Assembly: GCA_012523385.1 (NCBI GenBank)
Contig: JAAYIO010000234.1
Coordinates: 1 to 13,038 of the forward strand
Source of the DNA: Methanomicrobiales archaeon
GTDB taxonomy: Archaea > Halobacteriota > Methanomicrobia > Methanomicrobiales > Methanomicrobiaceae
Reading direction: 5' to 3'
Length of the DNA stretch: 13,038 bases
Numbering within the stretch: position 1 is the first letter of the stretch; every line of letters begins with the position of its first letter. Positions 1 to 6,449 of this stretch are shown in pieces. Position numbers and translations under genes: made by a program. Under the pieces are notes generated by a model, which worked only from the letters and a program-made list of their open reading frames with translations, was not told the origin of the DNA and made no database searches.

Positions 1-416
1 CGCTGCAAATGCTCTTAATTGAGATATCTGTTCTGTAATTGTTTGAATCAAGAGCGTTAGCTCAGCTGTTTGTTTGTAATAAGGCATTCTGTTCTGTATA
101 TAGGATACAAAAGAGCGGGAGTGCCCGAAATATCTGGGGACTCTACAAATGGGGCCTGACTGAGATAAAGTATTGTGGCCTAGGCAACAGTAATTGTATC
201 GTAGGGGTTATGGGATGGATGTTTAGAAGAGCGTGAGCTCTCAAAATATTTATTTGGACAGATAATATAGGATATATTATGGAAATGGATCGCATCGATG
301 AAATATCCAAGTAAATACGCCTGGGCGTTCATTGCCATCTAACAAAATTCGATACTAACAAACCATGAATTATGAGATTTAATGAAAATCAATAAAAAAT
401 GTTGATAATTGGTCCA
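1..416. other. Gene-free stretch at window start with small GAGC hairpins
   Basis: I find no convincing gene here. A 65-codon open frame on the plus strand has no family resemblance and an amino-acid mix typical of noncoding DNA. Three similar short motifs beginning AAGAGCG occur near 50, 111 and 226. The first and third fold into small stems, GAGC-GTTA-GCTC and AGAGC-GTGA-GCTCT. The bases just left of copA are AT-rich, with an A-run near 394-399 that reads as a T-run on the minus strand and could help end the copA transcript. Confidence 0.4.
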
Positions 417-2840
417 TTAGTAATTATTCTGCTGGAGTGTTTTCCTTACCGTAGCAGGAGGGGTATATCGTTTCAGGAGAAGAGAGAGCGATATGACGGT
501 AACGGAACTGAGTGCCATTGCTAACCCCGCAAATTCGGGACGGAAGGTGATTCCAAACAGCGGATAAAGCACTCCCGCAGCAACCGGGATCAAAGCTGAA
601 TTATAGGCAAAAGCCCAGAATAAATTCAGTTTTATTCTTCCCATTACTTTTCTTCCCAGTTGTATGGCCGCAGCAACATCCAGAGGATCGCTGTGAACAA
701 GGACGATATCTCCACTTTCAATGGCGACATCCGTGCCGCTTCCGATGGCAATACCGATGTCTGCTACCGCAAGTGCGGGTGCATCATTAATGCCGTCACC
801 CACAAATGCGATACGGTTGCCTTTGGTCTGCATCGCCTGAATGATATTTGATTTCTCATCTGGTAACACTTCAGATTCTTCAAAGTCAATTCCTAATTTC
901 TTTGCCACTGCAGAAGCAGTTCGCTCATTGTCTCCCGTAACCATTCCTATGATAAGTCCCATTTTGTGAAGTTCTTCAACGGCTGCTGCAGATGTTTCTC
1001 TGACACTGTCCGATATTCCGAGTATGCCTCCAATGACACCGTCCGTTACGATACCGATTGCCGTTTCCCCACGTGCCTGTATCACTTCAAATGCATCCAC
1101 GACGGAAGGGACCAGTCCGACTCCCTGTTCTGATAAAAATGTCTTGCTCCCGATAAGGACTGTCTTTCCCCCCACTTTTGCCCTCACGCCTCTACCGCTC
1201 ACTGCCTGAAATTCAGTGCATTCCATAGGTGCGATACCCTGTTTTTCAGCATATGAAACAACTGCTGATGCTAGCGGGTGTTCTGACCGGGATTCAACAC
1301 CTGATGCGATTGCAAGGAAATCCCCTTCTGTCAGTCCGAATAAAACTGTCTCGGTTACAACTGGGACTCCCCGTGTGAGGGTACCCGTCTTATCAAATAT
1401 GATGGTGGTAATTTTCTGTGATAGTTCGAGAACCTCACTATTTTTTATGAGAATGCCCAGCTCCGCCCCCCTTCCGACACCAACGGTGATGGCAGTCGGT
1501 GTGGCAAGGCCAAGTGCACAGGGGCAAGCAACGACGAGAATGGAGATGAGAACTGTTAGAGCAAACAGGGCAGTTGCTCCCAGTGCCAAGTACCAGATAA
1601 GAGCGGCAGTGATTGCTATCGTCAGGACTGCCGGGATAAACCAGGTGACGGCAGTATCAGCATATTTCTGGACCGAAGGTTTTGAGGCTTGTGCAGTCTC
1701 CACGAGCTGGATAATCTGAGCAAGATATGTTTCTTTTCCAACACGGGTGGCAGTAAAGGTGATGGCACCGGTGGTGTTAATCGTACCGCCGGTGACAATG
1801 GCGCCGCGTTCTTTGTAAATCGGTACCGGTTCGCCACTGATCATCGATTCATCGATAAATGATTCTCCGGAAAGGATCTCACCATCAACAGGAATCTTCC
1901 CGCCGGGTTTGACAAGGATGACATCTCCTGCTGTCAGTTCTTCCACCGGCACTTCGTATTCTTTATTCTCCCTGATGACAAGAGCGGTCTTTGCCTGCAG
2001 TTCGACCAGTTTTCTAATGGCGTCAGTTGTTTTGCCTTTTGCACGTGCCTCCAGGTAGCTGCCAAGGGTGAGGAAGGCAGTGAGCATGATGGCGGTTTCG
2101 TAAAAGAGGAAATCACTGGTGAGAATAATCCCAAATGTGCCGAGTACACTTGACCCATAAGCGACACCAATGCCCATTGCATACATGACATCCATCGTGA
2201 GGGAATAATTTTTGAGTGCCCCCCATGCCGCCCGGAAGATGGGATATGCAAGATAAATGAAGAAGGGAGTGGAGACGATAAACATGAAATACGTCATCGG
2301 TATGGGTAGCATAACTCCGGAGAACATGAGGACCATCAGAGGCAATGATACGGCAAAACCGATGAGGGTGCGGTTGCGGAGATTATGGATCTCACGGGTT
2401 CGCTGATTTTCTTCTTGGTTTCCGAGTTCATCGCCTTCATGTCCGAGGTATTCAAACCCGGCACCGACAATCGCCTTCTTCATTTGAGATATGCCAATAG
2501 TCTCCGCGTCATATTCGACAATGGCACGGTTGGTGGTGAGGTTTACCGTTGCTGAAAAGATGCCGTCAAGTGACATGAGTGCCTTTTCGACGGTCTGCAC
2601 GCAGGAGGCGCAGTGGATGCCCCCGAGACGAATCTGGACGGTATCACGCAGAACCCCAAAGCCTGCACCTTTTACGGCAGCATCGAGGTCCTGAACGGAG
2701 GTTTTCTCTGGATTATACTGAACAATTGCCTTCTCGGTGGCGAGGCTGACTGAGGCATCATATACTCCATCCGCGGCACGAAGTGCTTTTTCCACGGTTG
2801 CAACACAGGTTGCACAATGCATCCCCGTCACCCGAATCAC
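417..2840 (-). CDS. copA: Copper-exporting P1B-type ATPase, CopA type, with two N-terminal HMA domains
   Basis: This 807-residue membrane pump is predicted to use ATP to export Cu(I) from the cytoplasm. Two heavy-metal-associated domains lie at the N terminus, with metal-binding cysteines in GMHCATC (C9, C12) and GIHCASC (C77, C80). The core has every P-type ATPase hallmark: actuator SGE at 335-337, the transmembrane metal site CPC at 439-441, phosphorylated Asp483 in DKTGTLT, the nucleotide-binding HP at 521-522 and GDGIND from 681. Y746-N747 and the M775/S779 pair in the last two helices match the Cu(I)-specific P1B-1 subgroup rather than zinc or cadmium pumps. Translation starts at a GTG, supported by a good GGGAGATC ribosome site at 2845-2852, seven bases upstream. 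It lies 85 bases downstream of the small HMA chaperone gene on the same strand, so the two are probably co-transcribed. Length is normal and the gene looks intact. Confidence 0.96.
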   Translation of the reverse strand: MIRVTGMHCATCVATVEKALRAADGVYDASVSLATEKAIVQYNPEKTSVQDLDAAVKGAGFGVLRDTVQIRLGGIHCASCVQTVEKALMSLDGIFSATVNLTTNRAIVEYDAETIGISQMKKAIVGAGFEYLGHEGDELGNQEENQRTREIHNLRNRTLIGFAVSLPLMVLMFSGVMLPIPMTYFMFIVSTPFFIYLAYPIFRAAWGALKNYSLTMDVMYAMGIGVAYGSSVLGTFGIILTSDFLFYETAIMLTAFLTLGSYLEARAKGKTTDAIRKLVELQAKTALVIRENKEYEVPVEELTAGDVILVKPGGKIPVDGEILSGESFIDESMISGEPVPIYKERGAIVTGGTINTTGAITFTATRVGKETYLAQIIQLVETAQASKPSVQKYADTAVTWFIPAVLTIAITAALIWYLALGATALFALTVLISILVVACPCALGLATPTAITVGVGRGAELGILIKNSEVLELSQKITTIIFDKTGTLTRGVPVVTETVLFGLTEGDFLAIASGVESRSEHPLASAVVSYAEKQGIAPMECTEFQAVSGRGVRAKVGGKTVLIGSKTFLSEQGVGLVPSVVDAFEVIQARGETAIGIVTDGVIGGILGISDSVRETSAAAVEELHKMGLIIGMVTGDNERTASAVAKKLGIDFEESEVLPDEKSNIIQAMQTKGNRIAFVGDGINDAPALAVADIGIAIGSGTDVAIESGDIVLVHSDPLDVAAAIQLGRKVMGRIKLNLFWAFAYNSALIPVAAGVLYPLFGITFRPEFAGLAMALSSVTVISLSLLLKRYTPPATVRKTLQQNNY

Positions 2841-2925
2841 TGCGGATCTCCCTTTTGCGTCTAATTTATTTCTGCTGATAGATAACCCTCCTGAAAATGA
2901 GACTTTCTGTCTGTCTCCTGCTGTT

Positions 2926-3153
2926 TTAGGTCACTATGCCGTAACCAGCTTTTTTTACAGTCTTTATAATTTTTTCTTCGGTAGTCGTTGCAGGGTCATA
3001 GGTGACAACTGCCTCTTTCTTTTCGAGGCTTACATCAACCTTTTCCACGCCTGAAACAGACTCAAGGGCTGTTTTTACCGTAGCGACACACCCTTCGCAC
3101 ATCATTCCGGTGATGGAAAGGTGGATAATGACATTTTGTTTTTGCTCTGTCAT
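2926..3153 (-). CDS. copZ: Small HMA-domain copper chaperone, CopZ-like
   Basis: This 75-residue protein consists of one ferredoxin-like HMA domain, with the metal-binding loop GMMCEGC (C19, C22) followed by the typical helix and the VDVSLEKKEAVVTYDP strands. The family binds Cu(I) in the cytoplasm and hands it to CopA-type ATPases. Location directly upstream of copA on the same strand supports a chaperone-pump pair. The ATG has only a weak ribosome site. A TATA-like box at 3191-3198 on this strand lies about 40 bases upstream of the start, and a 14-bp palindrome sits between the two. The domain also resembles mercury-binding MerP proteins, but the linked pump favours copper. The symbol rests on context. 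Confidence 0.88.
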   Translation of the reverse strand: MTEQKQNVIIHLSITGMMCEGCVATVKTALESVSGVEKVDVSLEKKEAVVTYDPATTTEEKIIKTVKKAGYGIVT

Positions 3154-3171
3154 GGTTTGTTTCCGATGACC

Positions 3172-3185
3172 AAAGAACGTTCTTT
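3172..3185. promoter_or_regulatory. 14-bp perfect palindrome, candidate operator
   Basis: AAAGAACGTTCTTT is its own reverse complement. It lies between the predicted TATA box of the copper operon and the chaperone start codon, where a bound repressor would block initiation. It also lies upstream of the divergent ycaO gene, though about 90 bases from that start. No regulator gene is present in the window, so the protein that binds it is unknown. Confidence 0.5.
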
Positions 3186-3190
3186 CGGGA

Positions 3191-3199
3191 ATAAATAGA
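3191..3199 (-). promoter_or_regulatory. TATA-like box of the copper operon
   Basis: Read on the minus strand this is ATCTATTTAT, an archaeal TATA-type element about 38-46 bases upstream of the chaperone ATG. It predicts transcription starting near 3170, inside or next to the palindrome at 3172-3185. Confidence 0.5.
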
Positions 3200-3246
3200 T
3201 ATGGTCTTATTCGGCGTTTCGTGTGGGCTTAATTCTGAAAGAAAAC

Positions 3247-3254
3247 TGTATTAT
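3247..3254 (+). promoter_or_regulatory. Possible TATA box of ycaO
   Basis: TGTATTAT follows an A-rich stretch (GAAAGAAAA) that resembles a BRE element. Its centre is about 26 bases before the ATG at 3276, consistent with a leaderless or nearly leaderless message. The match to consensus is moderate. Confidence 0.35.
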
Positions 3255-3284
3255 CTGAGTCTGTTCAATATAATTATGCTATTC

Positions 3285-4496
3285 ATGAAACTATCATCCT
3301 GTGTCAAAGGCTACTCTTTGGAAACACACCGGGCTGTTTCACCGGAAGACACGCTGAAGCGGATTGATCCACTGATGCCTCTGACCGGGGTAACTCAGGT
3401 GGAAGACATTACTGGAGTTGATCGGCTGGGCATTCCGGTTTTTTGTTGCAGACGCCTCGGAATAAACGGGAAAGAGTTCGTGCACAACGGTAAAGGGGCG
3501 ACACCTGTTGCCGCACGCGTCTCTGCCATTATGGAAGTGATTGAACGCTTTTCAGCTGAAGTGGATGGCCGCGAGATGGTTTCAGGGTCTTATAGCCAAC
3601 TTTCCGCTGAATATTCCCTTCTCCCTCCAGAAGAGATTATCTTACCCGAATATGTGGATTCAGAGGCAATTATCTCATGGGTGTGGGCATATGACATCAT
3701 CCGCGATGAACCGATTCTTGTACCCGCTCATGCGGTGTTTCATCCCCTCGATTCATCTTATGGTAATTTTATCCGGACGCATACAAATGGCATTGCGTCA
3801 GGAAACACACGCGAAGAAGCAATATTTCATGCCCTTGCAGAACTTGTGGAGCGGGATGCATGGTCACTTGCTGAGGTCACGAGGAATGCCGGGCCGGTTG
3901 TCGTGAATATCACCGACGAGCGGTGCGTTCAGGTCATTGAATCGTTTCGGGAGGCAGGTGTCGAGGTGATTGTGCGTGATATCACGAGTGACATCCGCCT
4001 TCCGACGATTGTGGCCATCTGTGATGATGTGAAACTCAAAGATCCGACTCTGCTCTGTACAGGGGCAGGGACGCATGTCTGCCCGGAGATTGCGGTGCTC
4101 CGTGCCCTGACTGAGGTGGCACAGAGTCGTGCCACCCAGCTTTATATAGACGGGACAAAGCCAAATGGAGCTGATATGCGCCGTGTGATGGGATATGATC
4201 GCACCAAACGGATGAATAGAATCTGGTTTTCAAATGACACTGCCTCCTCCTATGGGGATATCGAGGCGTTCCGGAGTGATGATTTCCTTACGGATATCAA
4301 ATATGTTCTGGATGAACTCAAGAAGGCGGGCCTTGATCGTTGTATTGTAGTCGATCTTACTCGTGAGGATATCGGTATACCGGTGGTCCGGGTTATTGTG
4401 CCGGGTCTTGAAGTTTTTACTATGGATCCCGACCGGATTGGGAAGAGATGTAGGAACGCTGTCAAAAATGGATATAAGCCGGGTGTTTGGGATTAG
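3285..4496 (+). CDS. ycaO: YcaO-family McrA thioglycine synthase (methanogenesis marker 1 type)
   Basis: YcaO enzymes phosphorylate a peptide-backbone amide with ATP. In methanogens this converts a glycine of the MCR alpha subunit to thioglycine, usually with the partner TfuA. Family signatures are clear: GKGATPVAARVSAIMEVIERF, which has the conserved Glu and Arg of the YcaO ATP site, then NGIASGNTREEAIFHALAELVERDA, and a PVVRVIVPGLEVF C-terminal region. I chose the ATG at 3285, giving 403 residues beginning MKLSSCVKGYSLETHR, because marker-1 proteins as I recall them begin close to such a KGY..ETHR motif. The frame stays open back to 3201, but the extra 28 residues look noncoding. A TATA-like TGTATTAT at 3247-3254 points to a start of transcription near 3277, so translation may be leaderless from 3276 or 3285. 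No tfuA gene is adjacent or elsewhere in the window. Confidence 0.9.
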   Translation: MKLSSCVKGYSLETHRAVSPEDTLKRIDPLMPLTGVTQVEDITGVDRLGIPVFCCRRLGINGKEFVHNGKGATPVAARVSAIMEVIERFSAEVDGREMVSGSYSQLSAEYSLLPPEEIILPEYVDSEAIISWVWAYDIIRDEPILVPAHAVFHPLDSSYGNFIRTHTNGIASGNTREEAIFHALAELVERDAWSLAEVTRNAGPVVVNITDERCVQVIESFREAGVEVIVRDITSDIRLPTIVAICDDVKLKDPTLLCTGAGTHVCPEIAVLRALTEVAQSRATQLYIDGTKPNGADMRRVMGYDRTKRMNRIWFSNDTASSYGDIEAFRSDDFLTDIKYVLDELKKAGLDRCIVVDLTREDIGIPVVRVIVPGLEVFTMDPDRIGKRCRNAVKNGYKPGVWD

Positions 4497-4923
4497 AGGA
4501 TTCTTTGCACAGTGATCCGTGCACCTGTTTTTCCCTTCTGATGGAGAGGCATCTGATGGGATAATATGTTCTGGGAATCCGGATAGTATATAATCCGGTC
4601 ATGAGAAAAAACATGTGATTATTTCAATATTGTCTCTCATTTTCCCGCCCACATCAATAGACCTCTGAATAAAGTGACCGCATCTCTTTGGTCTTGTGAT
4701 CTTGTTTGGCTTTCAGCGGAAGCATCGGGATATTTTAACCCATCTATTTCAAGTTCCGTGCCAAAAGATCCAATTTTTACTGTTCTTAAGGGTCGAGATG
4801 ATTCGTAGCGGCATCTTCAGGAGGATCAATGCGCTGACTACCATCCGACTGCAATTTTTTATGTATATTTGGAGTATTCCTGAACTTTGTATCTCTTCAG
4901 TATTTATGCGTCCCAATGATTTG
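4497..4923. other. Noncoding stretch downstream of ycaO
   Basis: I find no supported gene. A 93-codon plus-strand open frame at 4696-4977 looks like chance: it has no ribosome site, no family likeness, and ends across the small minus-strand ORF. The one structured element is an inverted repeat, CCGGAT at 4579-4584 and ATCCGG at 4593-4598, enclosing a TATA-like AGTATATA. Confidence 0.4.
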
Positions 4924-5061
4924 TTAAATGCCCATCATAGCCATAAATGTCATGCCGTAGACCAATGCCATAACTAAAGCTCCCCAGATGCCTGCCCGTA
5001 AGTAACCAATTAGAATGAGAAAGAACAGTCCACCAAGCGATACCGCATCAGATGTATGCAT
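4924..5061 (-). CDS. Possible small two-helix membrane protein, unrecognised
   Basis: A 45-residue frame begins MHTSDAVSLGG and contains two hydrophobic stretches, roughly residues 8-20 (LGGLFFLILIGYL) and 24-43 (IWGALVMALVYGMTFMAMMG), consistent with two transmembrane helices. GTAGGA lies about eight bases upstream of the ATG and could act as a ribosome site. A longer start at 5127 would add 22 residues, but a TATA-like CATATATC at about 5130-5140 on this strand predicts transcription beginning after that codon, which favours the shorter form. I do not recognise a family. It could be a real microprotein or a chance hydrophobic frame. Confidence 0.35.
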   Translation of the reverse strand: MHTSDAVSLGGLFFLILIGYLRAGIWGALVMALVYGMTFMAMMGI

Positions 5062-5360
5062 TATATATCCTACGTACTTTGTTTCGAGAATGATGAATAT
5101 TACCTGTGAAATGATTCCAATCTGCATTATCTGATATATGCCGACCTGAATTGTGGGAATCGTTTCTAAATAACTAAAATTTCATAAGCAACCCGGTTTC
5201 CCAAAACAAAAATGGCCGATTATGGGAGACATTATCCATATTGATGTGTTTTGTTCTTTCGGATTGATAATTTGCATCTCTTTTTGTAACTGTTCATTTT
5301 TTGCGTATTGATTCCCTTTGCAGAGGGCAGTGTAACTCTTGAGTGAGAGATCTGTTAGTG

Positions 5361-5370
5361 AGATATATTG
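5361..5370 (+). promoter_or_regulatory. TATA-like box of the HEAT-protein gene
   Basis: AGATATATTG is a good archaeal TATA-type element. It predicts transcription from about 5391, giving a leader of nearly 70 bases before the ATG at 5459. The inverted repeat at 5387-5415 would sit over the start site. Confidence 0.4.
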
Positions 5371-5386
5371 CGGGCGAACGCTTTTT

Positions 5387-5415
5387 ACGGATGACTGTTA
5401 AGTAAGAGCATCCGT
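5387..5415 (+). repeat. 7-bp inverted repeat upstream of the HEAT gene
   Basis: ACGGATG at 5387-5393 and CATCCGT at 5409-5415 are exact reverse complements separated by 15 bases. The repeat overlaps the predicted transcription start, so it could be an operator or a hairpin in the 5' leader. A repeat this short can also arise by chance. Confidence 0.35.
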
Positions 5416-5458
5416 TACTTGAGGGGTTTGACGGAGATGGATTAGAGGGGGAACGGAC

Positions 5459-5863
5459 ATGGAAGACCTGAAGATCAGAAGGGAGTTGATTGAGGATCTC
5501 CTCAGTCGCCTTGTTCATCCGGAAGAGGAAGTCCGGGAGGCTGCGGTTGAGGCACTGGCAATGAACACAGGAGACGAAGACTGGCGGGCAAACGAGCTCA
5601 TCCGACAGGGGGGAATTGGGGTGGTTGCGGATCTTCTCGATGATCCAAATCTGCACATCCGGGGTGCAGCCCTTGACATCATCATTGCCATAGCTTCTAT
5701 TGGTAATGAGGAATCCCTCATTGGTAATGGTCTGATTGCACGGCTCGATCCGATACTTGACACCGATGATCCAATGATACGGGATAAGGTGGTAAAGGCG
5801 CTCTGGCTTCTGGTCCCCAAGGTAGAGGATGTCGTGATGTCTAAATCGCAGGATGGATATTAA
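5459..5863 (+). CDS. Small HEAT/ARM-like repeat protein
   Basis: The 134-residue product is almost entirely alpha-helical and shows about three degenerate HEAT or armadillo-type units. These lie near residues 12-37 (LLSRLVHPEEEVREAAVEAL), 51-80 (GGIGVVADLLDDPNLHIRGA and on) and 89-120 (GLIARLDPILDTDDPMIRDK and on). Each has the helix-turn-helix pattern with a D/EP turn and a conserved Arg before the second helix. Such proteins are protein-interaction scaffolds; related folds occur in PBS-lyase-type repeats and chaperone-like factors. There is no signal peptide or membrane segment, so it should be cytoplasmic. The ATG at 5459 follows a purine-rich GAGGGGGAACGGAC, a weak ribosome site. It sits between the two McrA-modification genes in the same orientation. 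An assembly role for MCR is only a guess from position. Confidence 0.8.
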   Translation: MEDLKIRRELIEDLLSRLVHPEEEVREAAVEALAMNTGDEDWRANELIRQGGIGVVADLLDDPNLHIRGAALDIIIAIASIGNEESLIGNGLIARLDPILDTDDPMIRDKVVKALWLLVPKVEDVVMSKSQDGY

Positions 5864-5879
5864 GGTGAAGGAATTTCTC

Positions 5880-5911
5880 ACGGTGTTTTTCTTTATTAAA
5901 CTCGATTTTTT
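5880..5911 (+). terminator. Possible T-rich terminator after the HEAT gene
   Basis: Two T-runs, at 5886-5890 and 5906-5911, follow the stop codon closely. A GTGA...TCAC pairing just before the first run is only four base pairs. Oligo-T tracts are enough to end transcription in many archaea. Confidence 0.35.
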
Positions 5912-6062
5912 GATTTCATCTGGAAAATAGGCGGACTGTTGTTATTCATCTATATGGAAACAATAGTCTGGTTTCAAAATATATTGCCCTGAAATCACCA
6001 ACGTGTGCCGATGTGCCCGTCGAAAACATTAGAATAGATCCCGGGATGAAGGTCTGTATCTC

Positions 6063-6080
6063 GAAAAAATAAATTTTCCT
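6063..6080 (-). terminator. Probable T-rich terminator of tRNA-Thr
   Basis: On the minus strand the bases about 23-40 past the tRNA 3' end read AGGAAAATTTATTTTTTC, a T-rich tract typical of archaeal tRNA gene ends. Confidence 0.4.
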
Positions 6081-6102
6081 AAATAGATGATAGGAGAAAG
6101 GA

Positions 6103-6174
6103 AGCCCCAGGAGGGAGTTGAACCCCCGACCTGCTGATTACAAATCAGCCGCTATGCCACTAAGCCACTGAGGC
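6103..6174 (-). tRNA. tRNA-Thr(UGU)
   Basis: A complete 72-base cloverleaf is encoded on the minus strand. The acceptor strands GCCTCAG and CTGGGGC pair with one G-U wobble. The anticodon stem is GCTGA/TCAGC around the loop TTTGTAA, giving anticodon TGT. The T-arm has GGGGG-TTCAACT-CCCTC. The discriminator base is U, as expected for archaeal tRNA-Thr. CCA is not encoded and I see no intron. It lies between the HEAT gene and mmp10. Confidence 0.96.
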
Positions 6175-6198
6175 GCTCTACTCTATTTGTGCTCTGTG

Positions 6199-6207
6199 AT
6201 AAAAAAT
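6199..6207 (-). promoter_or_regulatory. TATA-like box of tRNA-Thr
   Basis: On the minus strand this reads ATTTTTTAT and lies 25-33 bases before the first tRNA base, the expected archaeal spacing. Confidence 0.45.
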
Positions 6208-6416
6208 GTGACGGTTCGATTATTTGATATCCGCCCCATCTCTTGATACCCGAACTGCTATTTCCTGACCCACTTCTCAAAATCAGATTATTTTGTTTAA
6301 GTGCCGTCTCATTTTCTTACCCCATTCTACCCCTCCATGTGCAGGTATCCGAGATGAGATTACTGCTTTTAGAAGTCCATCCGCACTGTGGTACTTAACC
6401 AATATTTCCAAATCCC

Positions 6417-6424
6417 TTTATCCC
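6417..6424 (+). promoter_or_regulatory. Possible TATA box of mmp10
   Basis: TTTATCCC lies with its centre about 30 bases before the mmp10 ATG. There is no purine-rich ribosome site just before that ATG (AATACATAATC), so a leaderless or very short leader is likely. Confidence 0.35.
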
Positions 6425-6449
6425 GTCAGAGTCAAAACAATACATAATC

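Larger units (their letters stand above)
5128..5458. other. Intergenic stretch leading to the HEAT-protein gene
   Basis: I see no gene here. The right half holds a probable plus-strand promoter (AGATATATTG at 5361-5370) and a 7-bp inverted repeat at 5387-5415. The left half holds the possible TATA element of the small minus-strand membrane ORF. A long minus-strand frame covering 5294-5881 is mostly the shadow of the HEAT gene. Confidence 0.4.

Noticed and set aside
39..236. 65-codon plus-strand open frame
   Set aside because: No ribosome site, no recognisable domain and unconvincing composition.
1216..1719. 167-codon plus-strand open frame
   Set aside because: It lies antisense inside copA, whose family motifs are unmistakable; the plus frame has no family likeness.
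3201..3284. Longer N-terminus for YcaO
   Set aside because: The added 28 residues do not resemble the family start and would put the start codon upstream of the likely promoter.
4696..4977. 93-codon plus-strand open frame
   Set aside because: No start signals or family likeness, and rich in residues typical of noncoding AT-rich DNA.
5294..5881. 195-codon minus-strand open frame
   Set aside because: It covers the HEAT-protein gene, which has clear repeat motifs; the minus-strand product looks like random translation.
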